Shown here piece after piece: positions 33,401 through 46,432 of a stretch of 64,000 nucleotides of DNA (positions within the stretch are counted from its first letter, which is position 1; every line of letters starts with the position of its first letter). Made by a program: the position numbers and the translations under genes. A model generated the notes under the pieces. It had not been told where the DNA came from. It ran no database searches and worked only from the letters and a program-made list of their open reading frames with translations. This DNA is from Pochonia chlamydosporia 170. Its lineage: Eukaryota; Ascomycota; Sordariomycetes; Hypocreales; Clavicipitaceae. The stretch is taken from the NCBI RefSeq assembly GCF_001653235.2, contig NC_035795.1:992001-1056000 (forward strand), in the 5' to 3' direction.

Positions 33401-36400
33401 TTCTCGACAATGGTCCTACCGCGTGATGGAGTTAGGAGCCGGTGGTGTGCCTGGTGTCTCATGAACATCACTGGCGAACAGGTGAGAAAGGGCCGCACCC
33501 TCAAACTGCGTTTGTCGCATCAGATTAGGCCTTTGGTGGTGTCCATAGACCATATGCCCTTGATAGCCAGGTTGCTGTGCAGAGTGTCCTCCGTATATTC
33601 ACTACTCTGGAAAGATCTGCTCCAGACGGACCAAGGCAATTCTGGCCCAGTACAGCAATGGCCCGAGCGACGAATTGAAGAAATCGTGGACATTTCAGTG
33701 CCCACCCCCCTTGCTTATTTGATCGTAATACTATCATGGAGGATGGAGCATAATCTCGGCGCAACCTCCAAGGACAGTCTCGGAAGGTCCGTTTGAACCT
33801 TCAGCACAGACCAAGAGGGGCAAATACGTACACCATCCCTGCCTTGGTGGCAGTTACTCATTTGTGATCTCGCTCGGCGTGTTTGAGCGACTTACCGTGC
33901 AACATGCCATTCATGCCCAACGTGGCAGAAGAACGTCGTTTCTGCGAGTGACAAAAGTGAAAACTGATCTCTCGAGCATGAGCCAAATACTTTGCGCACA
34001 TCGTGATAAGGCTTTGCACTTACGCAATTTTGTCCACTACACCTGCAACAGAGGTGGAACGTGTCTTCAACAGTGTCCGTGAACAAAGAGTCTCGCGTGG
34101 GACTGACTCTAAGAATAAATTGAAGGCAGGTTGGCGGGTCGAGACGGGAAGTAACCCTTTCACACCTTTCAAATGTCACACGGCGAAAGAAATTAGAGCC
34201 TGACTTTTTGCTGACTGGAACTGAGGGTAAGATCTGCCCTAGCGAATGGTTGCACCACCCCTGATGGTTACATTGCAAACACAACTTCTCCGTGAAGCCA
34301 AGTGAATGTAGATCTGGCTCGGCCGAGTATGCCGGCTTCATTTGCAATCTATCCGGGGCAGCTATCACAGTGGTTTGCTCTGGCCTTTGTCCTGGTTAGA
34401 GTTGCTGGAAAATGGAAACATCGCAGACTATACGGAGTACACACACTGCCGATGTTGTTGTTCCCGCCCTCTCCCCATCATATCATGTCCTGAGCAGCGG
34501 GGAATAGTGCGTGGACGCCAGGAAAACCACTCCTACTCAGAGGCAGCGCGTGCTATTGGGCATTTTAGGACCTATATTCGGTCGAATCGGCGATATTGTC
34601 GCTGAAAAAAGGATGCCAGAAGGTCAGGATTGCTCAATTTGTATCCGAACAAAGTATCCGTGCTAAGTCTCCCAGTGAGGCAGAGCAAAAACTATGGCCA
34701 TATGATTTGCATGCCACGGAGAATGGTGAGCTTGGCACAGCAAGCGCAGGCGCCGGACGACAGAAACTTCAATGTGAGACACCCGGAGAGAAGAGACCTT
34801 CTCCAGCCTGTTCCAAAGGTTGCAGTGGATCGAAGCGGCGAGTATTCCGGATGCTACTGTACAGTGTGGTCGATAAAGTTTGTTGGAGGGGTCGCAAGGA
34901 TAAGGCAGATGTAGGGGTGTAAGGATCCTCCAGAGGTTCTCATCGACAAGTGGATGATTTCTAGCTGGGATCTGAACGTCCAGTACGCTGTAAAGACCGA
35001 ACGAGGCCTGGAGTTGAAGCTCCCACTGTGGCAAGACGGTGTCGTGAGTGCCGGACGGGGGGCATCAAGTCAGAACAGTCTGGTCTCCTGGTCTTCGCGA
35101 GAGAAGGAACAGACTAGCCTTCTAGCTCGACGGTGACATCAGGTGAGGATGTTAACCACACCCGGTTAAGTTTGGTGCCATGGTTCCTGTGGATAATGCT
35201 AGTTAATGACGGTGATGGACACACAGTCGGAGGCCGTTTTGAGATGGGAAAAAGCCCGAGTTGGTGAACAAGCGCGCCAAGCCAGCCGTCACAAACAACA
35301 GACTGGAGGATCAGGAGTCTCCGGTATGACAGAGGCCCGTCCGTCCTTCATTATTTTGAAGTAGGTGCAGTACTGTACGGAGTAGTCCCGAGAAGATCGG
35401 GTGCCGCCGCTGGTTCAGGGTCCTGAATGTAACCGGTAGAGGGGTGGATTGGGGTTCTCAGAGCTTCTCAGATGGCCGGACCGTTGATGGGAGTGAGACA
35501 GATGGATGAGCAAAGGGCAACGCAATTCTGTCACAAGGAGTTTGAGAGTTGTTTCTCACAGACGTCAATCTGTGACGGCATGATTGGCCCACCAGTCTTG
35601 AAATGTCGAACAGTGACCCTGGTCCCTGCGCCTGCACACTGCACACTTCGCACTGCACCGCACCTGCGCCTGCCCCATTGCTCGACAGCTCTTTCCATGC
35701 CCTCATGGCTTGATCTTGCTGGTGGAGGCATTCAACACAAGTCGAGTTGCCCCATACTGTACACCCTCTTCTGACTACTAGGTACATGTACTCTGTGGCC
35801 AAGGGCCATGGTCTGGGTCCATCCTCTGTTCCTGCCACCCCAATGAGCCTGCACCTTCCTCATAGCGTGGGGGGTACCTGCCTTACGGGGCGGCCCAGAA
35901 CGACTGGGGCCTTCCAATGACTGTCGAAAGATGACTGACCATGGTTCTGAGGCAGGAGCGTTCGTCTGGCGTCGTTGGGCTGGTCCGGGACAAATGTGAG
36001 CATTGAACTGACCAACCACAATCAGTGACTCAAAACAGCACCATGATGCAGCCCAGCATGAAGCAGGGAGTAGCAAGGCACCATCAGATGTTGCTTGACA
36101 TGGGATTTTCTTTGAGCGAGCAGAAATCTCGCGCATGCCTGTCACTAGCCCTGCACCATATTTCAACATGCGGCAGACTGTTCTGTATGCTGCATAGAAC
36201 CACTTGACAAGATATTTCTGGCATCTGGTGCTGTCTGTCAATGCACACTGATCGCTCCTGCCGTTGTTGTGCAACCTAACCAAAGTGTGCAACATTGGTG
36301 AGTGAAGTTCAACAAGGGCCATCGTCATGTTATGTCTCTCAGTTGCCGTGCGTGCATGTGTCTGGCCATTCTGGCTTCACTTTCAATCTCCTGGTCCCCA

Positions 36401-39400
36401 CCGCCCTTTCTGCCATATCACACCAAAACCAAAAAGCCGAACCTTTATCCTCGCGACCTTGTCTTTGACCCAAACCACACGCCCTCCTGACACTCAAGCT
36501 ATCAGGACTCGACCTAAGTGTTGTTGCCAGTTCGGCCCCCTACCTATTCTCAGCACCCTCGACACAAAGTTCCACACACATCTTCAGGGAAGGCAAGCCA
36601 CCTATCGCATTCTCCTCTGACCTCATGCTTTCGCACAGTCAATCCTTGACTTTGCACAAGAACAATGCACGCAGACTGTGTAAGCCATCCTTTACATAAG
36701 ATCACAAGGCAGATCCTCAACGAACAAAATCTTTGGCCCTGTCCACAGATTCAAACGTCTGAGCACCAGGTGAGGATCTGCACGAGGAACGAACCAGAGA
36801 ACCTACACGCCTGGCTTCAAGTCGTGAGGAGAACAGAGCCATCCAATGCCAGTGGGTTTGGTCGACACCACCACATCACGGTGCGGCGAGCTGTGGATGG
36901 CAGAGGGCCATGTGCATTAGATGGTTTGATCTGTGACACAATTCGGAATATACTCATCCTGCCAAGAATTTCTTCAATATCGACTGGGGTGTACTTATTC
37001 CACAGCCGCGTTGAAATGGATATGGATCGACTGCCTTCCAAACATTGACTTGGCTCGACCATCCATCGACCAAACGCCTTGGTCGCTAGGCGTGGGGCTT
37101 GACGAAGAGAAAGTGGGTGGTGGTTAATTTGGCTGCCTGCTGACGCCCAGGCTTTCCGCCCACCATTCTCTTTGATGGCCCTCTCTATGTGAGGACACCG
37201 CCGCATAAATTTTACGGCCGAGCAACATGTCCGACTCTTTGGAGCCTGTCAATAACATGTACTTGCTGCACTTGCTCCATACACCAAGGCGGGCTGTGGC
37301 GCATACTTCACGTCCCTGGATGAACCTTCTTCAGCCAAGCCGGGCGCCCCCCGTGTGTTCTTTGCAAAAGAACACCCCATTCCGAGCAGCCACTTGAGGG
37401 ACTAAAGCAGGCCAATAGGAGGGACCACAGCTCAGAATTGTGCATATGCACCAAAGTTTCGATGAGCAGTCTATCACAAGTGGTTTGAAGAACATGTTAT
37501 CATGTGGGCTGAGTTTTACGCCAGTGTACCCGTCATTGGTTAGGGCCACCAAGCAATGATTTGGAAATGGCGACTTATGGAGGAATGCCTCACTGGTCTC
37601 CTGAATGGAGCGACTTCTATGAGATTGGCAAGTTAGTGTTTTCTACGGAGTACCGAGCACGGAGTACCTGGTTGTTGTCTAACATCCCCGTGTGTAGCAT
37701 TGGCGTGAGCGCCGACAGTTTGGAACCGCTCCCAACGTCGTCTATGCTAAATCGGCATCATCCTGTTGGTTGTGCAACGATGTTCAGGAGCATTTTCTAC
37801 GTCAACGCGCTGTGCGGGCCGAGCGGCGTTCCATTGCGGCGGTACCGGCAATGGGGAACGAGACAGGCCAACAGTCGGCTAAAGGTGAAATATCTGGATT
37901 AAATTGGTAGTGTCAGAATTGGTATCATCAACCTGTTGACAAGTCTTGAAGTCAAGTATGGTGTAACTCCACCCATGTTTTTGTGGCTCTTGACACACCC
38001 AAGGCCACAAACCAGACTTCCAAGACTCTTCCGCCAGTGCTTGGTCAGAACCTCCTACAACGCCAGCTGTCGCTTCCGCTGGCGCTGACCTAAGGTACCC
38101 ATGGAAGACACCTCTGTTTCGGTTATGATGCCAGTCTTTTCCCACCAGGGTTTATCCACCAAGTGTGTTCTACGCCTGTTTGGGCTGCCATCCGAGATAA
38201 CTGGCACCAGGCCACCCAGGGCAATCCGACAGTGCTGGTCCTTGGCGGATGCATCCTTCAGTTGGCCGTGGCAAGAAAAAAGGCTCACCATCCTTCACGG
38301 GAGAAACTTCATGGATCGACCGTCATTCTTTCTGTTTGTTGGTCTGTCAGCGACTCATTGTGTTAGGCGCCATCTGAAACTCGAGACCCTGAACCAGCGG
38401 ACTCGACATAGTACCATTGTGTATGAGTTTTTGTCTCTCGCCAGTTTTCGGGTTCTCTTTGTTTGGTCCATTTGCCTGTCTCTTGGGGCCCCGTGGCTAC
38501 CGCCTTGAGCTTCCCGTTCGGGTTATGCCTGCTCGGTGGATAAGGCAGGGCTCCAGCCTCGACTCTGCACCGTTTTTGTGCAACCATGTCCGCCTATCGA
38601 AATGGGCAAAGTGCTTGTATCTGAGAGCCAAAGACATGGCTGCGACGAACAGGCCAATTGAGATCGCGGCAGTGAACTGGGGGCCGGCTGTGGAAGTGGT
38701 TCACTTGTGGTTTGTCATTTGATGGAGAACAAGGAGGCTTGGCCAGCCGGCCGAAAAGGCGCCACCAGCCCGCCGAAGAAGCTGGTGACACACTCCTTCT
38801 TTGGCCTCCCGTGTCTGCTATGGGTCCCACTCCGATGGCTTCAATTGTCAGAGCAGCAAGTCGATTCAAAGAACGGAGAGAGCATGGGGCCTCAAGAAAC
38901 CTCCCCACCCTTCGCAGACCACTCGGCCAATGGTGATATGCCCTGGCCCCCGCCCTATTTACATCCCTGTTGACGATAGGTAAAGATGCTTCGATGGAGG
39001 CGCACCCGTCAGCCCAACCAGTGCCGCCGCTAGTGGAAGGGGTCTCCATTTATCCAACTCGGGTTTCTCCATTGCTCGCAAGCTTGACACTTTGTTGCCA
39101 TCATTTTGCGCTTGGAACGGAGTCCAAAAGGCGAACATGGTTTTGCCAGACGCATTGACAGACGTCAGTCGGCCGTTCCTCCCACGACTTCGGTCATTGT
39201 CCGCGCCTGACCAGGCAAGCCTAGTTATGATCTTCTGAGGTCCCGTGGCATCTGCTGTTGCACGAGGCAAAAATGTTTTCGGCCGACTCATTCAAGAGGA
39301 GACTGTTGGTACGGCTGACACGATTAGTGTCTGCTCTTGAGTGCTGAATATTGTAACTCGCAGCTGGGCAATTTCGAACAGCTTGCCGCCATTGTCGGGG

Positions 39401-41287
39401 GCCGATTTCTGATAGCGTAACATGGGCGCCCGTCAGGGTTGAAATCAACGCCTGCCGCCAACCACTATCGGCCGAGTCCTTTCAGAGCAAGCCACATTGG
39501 CGTTTGTGTGTGCAGGCTTGTCAAGCCTTCCTCTGGCAACTATTTACCCGGTGTGCCAAGTGCAATAAGGGAACAGAAAAGACGAGAAAACCGGCGGCGA
39601 TAACCAAGGCTCTGGTCGCTCTTGCGGGCATTGCTTCACAGGATGCTGTGGGCAGATTTATTCTTCCCCGGGGCGGGTGATCCAAGAACCTCACACCATG
39701 TTTTTCACGCTGGCGACGATGACCAGCAGCGCCCAGAAGAACACCTGCCACAATGTGTCACCTGTTTCTGGTCTGCCTTGATGGCAATCAGCTTCTAGAA
39801 GAATTGCGGGCCTTTGACCTAGTGTCCTGGTGGCCTCGGGGTATTCTGCCTTCAACCTCAACGAACACTGCTGGTTCGTCAAGGTCCGGAATGTGTGCTT
39901 GGGCCATGAGGCTTGTGAAGCTCAAGAGCAGAGAGACTAGTAATCATTCAACGACCCACCGACACCCCTGCCGTGTCTTGCCTCTCAGTTGCGTCGATTT
40001 CTTGTTGCACTCCTTCACACCCATGGTTGAGCCAAGTAACTGCTACAAGGCGTCTATTTGAGGAGCGTGCCACCATTCTACCAGAGTCAGGCAGTCGGCA
40101 GAGTCGCCCACCCTCTCCAAGATTCGTCTCTAGTACACAGCCCTTGATGGTGCTGCCCCTTGGCATTCGACTGACAAGGAATACTTTTGTCTCCTCTTCG
40201 GCAAACACACGATAGGTCGATATGACGGGGGGTGTGCACACCAATCCTTTGCCTGGCCTGGCGCGGTTCGAAAGGACCTTTCGTCTGTGTGGTCCTCCTC
40301 CTCGATCTCGTACTGCACCCATGATGTCTTGGCCCCATGTCCCATCCCACGGCAGCTCTTCCCGTGCTGTCGGACTTGATCTCGCCCCCAACGTAACCGT
40401 CCATCTGTCATGGGCAGCATTTAGGGCTTCCAAGTCCCCTTATGCTTCTGGGGTAATTCATGGCTCTGCATAACAAAGGCAGGCGGCGTGCCAAATAGTG
40501 GGAGAGCCACGAACTGATGTTGTGAAATGGATGATGTTCGTTTTCCACCTTGTCTGGTTGGGACATGAGACATGGAGCACGCACGCCATGAGCGAACGGA
40601 GAAACGATATCACCAGTATTTGTCGACTTTGGGCGAAAAAGTCCACGGGATTGGGGTCTCCCACCAGCTAGTTCCCCTCTTGTGATTCTCCTTCCAAGAA
40701 TAGATGCCTGCACAAAGGAGAAGCTCATATTTTGTGCTTCGACGGAGGAACGATTGTAGCCGGATCGATGCTAGTCCTGTGGACGGGCCAAGAGGTTGTT
40801 TAGTCTCATTTCTTGCTGGGTGACTCTAATTGCATTGGCCCCATGGCCATCAAGCAAGCAGACCTGGACTCGTTCCCGTTCCTGGCTGTTAACACCGGCC
40901 CTGGTCCTGAAATCCCAAATGTACCCGGTCCAGTGCCGGGCCTTTTAGGACACACACGCCCCTCCACAGAATCCACAGAATCCACAGCATCTGCCGTCCT
41001 GGGGGGAGAGGATCCATCGGGATACAAGTAGTATACTACTCGCCCGCAACTTAGTCCGCAACACTACAACTGTCATTCATACTTTGGATCTTCTCTCTAT
41101 TGTGCTCTTTGAACCGGTCATACTTCCTTTCCCCTACGACTCGGCCCGTGGAAAGCTAAGAGCCACAGGTTGTCGCCGTTTCATCACCAACGACAAGTTC
41201 AAACTTAGATCGCACAACTGACTTGCCGCTGGGTCCTTGGCTCTTTGGCTCTTTAGCACTGGATCTACGTTATTAACGTATCGGACA

Positions 41288-41293
41288 TATAAA
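41288..41293 (+). promoter_or_regulatory. TATA box of the NDT80-type gene
   Basis: TATAAA 97 nt before the start codon, within ACATATAAACC. If used, the leader is short and includes the three-codon upstream ORF. Confidence 0.45.
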
Positions 41294-41376
41294 CCCCATC
41301 GTTCCCTGCATCTTGTCACCCTCGTCGTTCACCATCGTTGGCAAATCTAATTCAGCGAAGCAACTTTTACCAAGAT

Positions 41377-41388
41377 ATGTGCCCATGA
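41377..41388 (+). promoter_or_regulatory. three-codon upstream ORF overlapping the start codon
   Basis: ATG TGC CCA TGA encodes Met-Cys-Pro. Its TGA shares bases with the main ATG at 41385 and also abuts a second in-frame ATG at 41388. Such an overlap is a classic arrangement for termination-reinitiation or leaky scanning. Confidence 0.6.
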
Positions 41389-43373
41389 TGACCACAGCAG
41401 CATACCCGGCGGCCACCCTGACCGAGCTTCGAGGAGAGCCTGCTCACTCCAGCCTCTGGCCGAACTACGGTGGCTCTTCACACTTATCAAACCGCCTCGG
41501 AAGCATGGATTCATCTATCCACCACGGCTCTTCGCAGCCGCACCTCTCAACCCGACCTCGAGGGGACCTGGATCAGTCCTACTCTTATTCCCGATATTCA
41601 CAGGATGAGCCTGCCTCTTACGAACGTCCAAGTTCTTACGCGGGTCTGAAGCGGTCTTTCTCCCAAACCGAAACTCCAGCCTACCAGGAGATCGTTCACG
41701 ATATGAGGGACGATGGCTCAAGGCTCACGGTGAACCAGGATCACAAGTTGCTTTCATTCCGACGCTCCCAAGACAAGTCTACTATTGTTGATCAGCAAGG
41801 CCGTGTACAGCAGCTTGAATTGTCTGCCCAGCTCCATGGCATGTTTTTCTTATCTGAAATGCCCGCCAGCAGCACAGATGGGTCTGTTTTGCAGCCTGAG
41901 CTGACTTGCTATCGTCGAAACTTGTTCCAGATAAGCGGCTCGCTCGTCATGCCACGCGGACAACTGTCCGTCGTGACAGAGTCCAACGAAACCCTTCCCG
42001 TCAGCAATATGGAAGTGGCAGTGTCTGCCATAGAGTCTGTGGATGGGAACCCAGTTCGTCTCATTGTGATTCCGTGGAAGACTCCGCCACCAAACTCCCC
42101 CGAGATCAGTCAGGGGCCTGATCAAGAGCCGGCTCCCTTGCCTCTCATCCCATTCCAAGAAGATGGAAATGAAACGGATGGTGATTTTGCAGTCTATCCC
42201 ATCGGTTGGCGTCGACTTCAATTCAGAATGTGAGTGGCACGGCCACACCTTTCGAGTAACTCTTTTTGTGGTTTCCTAACATGCCTACAGTGCCACTGCC
42301 AATAATGGACGTCGAAAGGAACTCCAGCAGCACTTCGTCTTGCATCTTAAGGTGCATGGCACACTGTCTGACAACTCCAAGGTTGTTCTTTCAGAATCCA
42401 TAACCGCCCCAATTGTGGTTCGTGGCCGTAGCCCACGAAACTTTCAAGCCCGCAAGGAAATTCCGCTTCTAGGGTCCAGTGCGGGATCGCGAGGTCAGGC
42501 GCTCGTCGAGACTGGCCTTGGCGTAGTTGCCAGCGCGATTAGCCTCAAGCAAGACGGAAAACCCAGGAGTATGGACATGCAAGTTCCAAGATCTGCATTT
42601 ACGTTCAGCCCTCCAAAGTCCCACAACTCAAGCATAAACCCCATGAGGTCCAAGTAAGTAACCAACGCTAGGCGTTTTGCCCCCTTCTCATTCCCTGAGA
42701 TAGAGAACTAATAGTTTCTCCCCAACGCAGTTCGTATCCTTCTTGGAATTCTCAGGTCCCGTCAACAATGGCTCCTGATTCATATTCGAAATTGCCGCTC
42801 TCTGGGTCGTCGGGGTTCGCCACCGAGCCGCAGGAGTTGCCACTGCAGACCTCGATGGGTTCGTCAGTGCCGCTTCCTCTAGCGACAGCAGATCAAAGCC
42901 AGTCAGGCATACGATCCCAGTACAACTACACGACCACATCTACGCCACAACTGGCTGGAAGCACTGTCACTATTGGACCAGACAGCACATTCAGCATGCC
43001 TAGATACGTTGATAGCAACCCAAGACCGCCGTCCAAGAGTCCTCGACACCATGGCCACCAGTCAGTTCATAGCAACGGCTCCATTCACAATGCGGATGGA
43101 CCTGACTACCGATACGGTTCTTTCCGCGGAATGACCAATGGAGTAGGGGATGTCTCGCCAGGTGGTAACGCAGCCCCGTCCAGGGACTACTATCCGTCCG
43201 CCAGTACCTGGACAACAACTGCTGCAGAACCAAGTCCGAGCCTCGCTTATGCCGGTAATGACGGCAGATCTTACTCGGGGGTACCTCCGTTGAAGCATGA
43301 GACTGCTCCGTACAGCAGCAGCACTCGTGGCTCATTCGATACAATGAACAACTACTCCTGGACGGCGGCTTAA
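41385..43373 (+). CDS. NDT80/PhoG-like transcription factor (VIB-1/XprG type)
   Basis: Nuclear DNA-binding regulator with an NDT80/PhoG domain, 616 residues from exons 41385-42229, 42291-42653 and 42731-43373. The domain covers about residues 110-385. It begins around TVNQDHKLLSFRRSQDKST and includes CYRRNLFQISGS, the block RRLQFRIATANNGRRKELQQ across intron 1, and VVRGRSPRNFQARKEIPLL, the segment most typical of the family. The N-terminal 100 residues and the last 230 are Ser/Tyr/Pro-rich and probably disordered. VIB-1 and XprG control heterokaryon incompatibility, protease secretion and the starvation response; another branch (FSD-1/NdtA) acts in sexual development. I prefer VIB-1/XprG but cannot exclude the other branch. 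It follows a 12.4 kb desert and has a tiny overlapping uORF, both hinting at heavy regulation. Confidence 0.9.
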
Positions 43374-44857
43374 ATTCCGTGCGAGATATTTCATGATACC
43401 CCATTTTGCGGACACTCCTGCATCAAAAGGTTCCAAAGAGACACGCACCGCAGTTGCCGACTGGTGGAGTAGATTGCCGGCCGCGGCGAGCAAATTTCCT
43501 TTTACTAAATATAATGTACTATATTCTTTTTCTTGCCTCCATCTACTACTGCTCGTGGCCCGCGTCGCTTGGCATCTTTTTGTCTCCAGAATTCCGACCC
43601 CGTCGAGCCCTGGTGTGTCCATTCTGATGCAAGACGGCCCGAGGCGCTGGGGTTGACATTGAGCCAGTGGCAATGGCAAGGGCAGCTGCCTGACCACAGT
43701 CACGCGTGATGCTTGGTGGTTGTACAGGGACCACCCCTGGTTCATGCCATCAAACAGGAAAAACCTGATGGATGTTGTGTGGAACGGTCACATTTGACAA
43801 GTTGACAGGTGGTTTGTTGACTTGATGCTGTGCGGTTGGTTTCGCCGGAGTTTTGTGCCGGCCGATGCTTCTCATGCATGCGAGACCCACCATTTCGACG
43901 TATATATTACACTTTTGAGTACATTGCATGGGCAAAGCCGGGATAGGATCTTGTGGTGGCGTGAGGTGTGGCCTGACAGGGCGGCCATCTTGTTCAATTT
44001 TTCCGTTTCCAAGTCCTCTTCGCTGTGAGACTTGTGCCGAGATTATCTGGGAATATTGTCAAGGCAAATGAATCTATGGAAGGGCATTTGATGACAGGCG
44101 TTGAGGACGTAACATTGTTGTTGTATGGACAATGGGCTTTTATCGACATGTGTTTTTAGGATTCAGTTTGGGTTTCAATTTCAATTTCCCTCTTTTTACG
44201 TGCTATACTCATGATCCCCCTTTGTCAGGCGCAATAGCGATGGGTTGCCCTGCACATAGGAATTGTTTCATGGGCTGAGATTTATAACTTTTTCGGGTGT
44301 ATTCGCTCTTCTCTTTAACTAGTTATCTCCAAAAATTTTGCCAAGACATACTCAATTTAGAGGTCAAGGAGGTTGATAACGTGTCCGCTTTGCAGGTTAG
44401 GGCATCGAACGTCGTGATGTTTGATTTTGAAACAATTCATCTTGTAGTGATGAGGTCGAAACAGCCAAGGCTGAAACTCAGACTATTGTTTGTTAGCGCG
44501 CGGTAGATGGAAGTTGGTGGCGCTTGTTGGTTCAATCCTGAAGCCTCAAGTTGGTCATGGCGATTAGATAAGAAAATGGCCCCCAACGCTGTTTGAAGTG
44601 GGACTTTACCCTTTTTTTTTGTTCCTAAAATGAGTGGATCATGGAGATGAAGAGCCTCCTTGCATGCCAAGCAGGGAAAGATGAAACTTCATCCGTGAGC
44701 TGAAGCTGACTGCGTGACCGCACCACAGCCGGCCTGCACTGTCGACAACGAATGTTTACAAAAATAAAAACGACCGAGGAACACATCAATTGAAGTGTGT
44801 CAAAAGTCCTCATACCTCAGCCCTGGCGTCCCCGCTTTCGCCTCCAGACTGTCCACA
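43374..44857. other. intergenic, 1.5 kb
   Basis: 3' flank of the NDT80-type gene and promoter of the DUF2011 gene. No gene was seen. A poly-T run lies near 44613-44623. Confidence 0.55.
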
Positions 44858-45764
44858 ATGTTTGAGCTACCTGAGGCGAAGAGGTGAGCATCATCCGCCC
44901 AGCCCAACCTGGCAACCATTACGACCTACTAACCAATGATGATCTAGAGTTCGCCGGGAGGATTTGAACAAGGAGGATGGTTCATCGTGGAGTGACAGCG
45001 GAGATGACATCAATCCAGATCTGCAGGCGCAACTGAACGCACAGATTGCAAGGTCACTGGGCCTAAATGTTCACGAGCCAGTTCAAACAGTTGGAAAATC
45101 TGATCCAAAGGACCATACTTCAACGACGGATTCTGCAAACCCAGCACAAGACAGCCACAGAGAGCAAGGAGACGAAAATTCCGACGACGACCTGGGCGAG
45201 TTCGAATTCCGCCTCTTCAGCGCACCAGATGCCCCGTCCAAGGTTGTACTGGAAGATGAGCAGGCACCCCTTGGAGAAGGCGCGTTGGAGAATCAACGGC
45301 CATTGTCATATTACTTGGTGCGGGATGTGTCTGAGAGCAAGAAGCGGGAGTATCTGGCTGCGGCGGTGAGCGGGGAAGACATTGTCGAGAGATCGATGTG
45401 GCGGTCGTGGGGGATGGAGATGCCCTGGAAAGTGACTCGGATACTTGTTGCTAAGAAATCCAAACGTGACGAAGATGAAAAGATGCAGGGCGTGGTGGAG
45501 GGTGGGGAGGATGTGAAGAAGAGGAAGAGACCGGGGAAGAAGACACGGATTGCGGTGAGGATGAAGGTCAAGGCTGGGAAGGAGAGGGCTGAGGTGGATG
45601 CGAAGAAGGCGGTTGATAAGGAGGAGCATCTGAAGGAGAAGAAGAAGAGGATGAATCGGCTGAAGAAGTTGAGGAAGAGGGCGAAGAAGAAGGCTGGTAA
45701 GGATGGGGATGGGGATGGGGATGGTGATGGTGATGAGTCTGGAGGGGAGAGTGGTGGTGAGTAG
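44858..45764 (+). CDS. DUF2011 family protein, charged, probably nuclear
   Basis: Fungal protein of unknown function, 280 residues. A tiny first exon (44858-44883, 26 nt, MFELPEAKR) joins the second exon (44948-45764). The N-terminal half is acidic (SWSDSGDD, ENSDDDLGEFEFRLF). It contains the patch RPLSYYLVRDVSESKKREYLAAAVSGEDI and the motif RSWGMEMPWKVTRI, which together match the fungal DUF2011 family as I know it. The last 110 residues are very rich in Lys/Arg (KKKRMNRLKKLRKRAKKK) and look like nuclear or nucleolar targeting. The gene ends in a DG repeat encoded by a GGATGG microsatellite (about 45703-45733). No function can be given; a nucleolar or RNA-linked role is only a guess from charge. 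Confidence 0.82.
45703..45736. repeat. GGATGG microsatellite in coding sequence
   Basis: Tandem GGATGG/GATGGT units encoding a run of Asp-Gly pairs at the C-terminus of the DUF2011 protein. Likely to vary in length between isolates. Confidence 0.75.
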
Positions 45765-46432
45765 GCGGGAAATATTGAGGGTGTTGGTGTATTCTATTAT
45801 ATTTAGCGTGCGAGTTACGGATATTTTTGTCGATTTATTTTGATGCTTTCAAGGTTGAGATTGCTTGTCATACCTGATAGGCATGCGGCAACATGATGGC
45901 CCTGAGGGAGTGTGACGCGGCCTCAATGCTAATGTCTTGGTATATGTGCGTAGGTTAATTACCTAGGTAAACATGCAAAAATTGACAAATGGTACTTAGT
46001 TTTTTCATGTTCAAATGTTTCTTGGTAAACGCGAATGCTCATATTTGTTTCTTGAAAAGGGTCCCCAAGTTCAGGATCTTCCAGCCAGCCAATGGGGAGG
46101 CTTCCTTCCTTCAACCACCTGCACCAACTATGAACACCACCAAGGCAGAGCTCAAGCTTCAAAGCTGCCATTTGAACCCACCAAGCCAAAAACGCACATG
46201 CAGCCAGCCCCTCCGATTGACGACCACGCGACAGCTACCCCCTCAGCCTCGATTGACGATAAACCCACGAATACGCGTCCCCAAGGAAGACGAATTAATC
46301 AAATGGACTGAAGATTCTATCGCGGCACAGGAAACCGGTGGACGCACAATGCGCCAAGGAGGACGGAGCTGCAACCACGACCACCCACACACTTAACCAT
46401 CTCCATTTCTCGCCGCCAAACCATCACGAACC
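45765..46432. other. intergenic, STRIPAK gene promoter
   Basis: No gene seen; holds the promoter and leader of the STRIPAK subunit gene. The short plus-strand frame at 45989-46396 has no recognisable feature. Confidence 0.5.

Larger units (their letters stand above)
28954..41384. other. 12.4 kb gene desert upstream of the NDT80-type gene
   Basis: The longest stretch without a supportable gene. Open frames up to about 160 codons occur on both strands, often mirrored (30237-30671 minus against 30415-30855 plus; three minus frames over 40087-40433), and none shows a domain or intron chain. Exact TACGGAGTA motifs lie at 34431-34439, 35376-35384 and 37644-37652, with a near copy at 37658-37666. 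An inverted pair of the same half-site lies at 30466-30481. A cytosine-rich run with GCACCTGCGCCTG units is near 35620-35680. No transposon genes, long terminal repeats or AT-rich RIP signature were seen. It probably holds distal regulatory DNA, a long leader or non-coding transcripts for the regulator at its right end. Confidence 0.55.

Noticed and set aside
39948..40433. 161-codon minus frame in the desert
   Set aside because: Two other minus frames are open over the same DNA, a sign of stop-poor sequence rather than coding.
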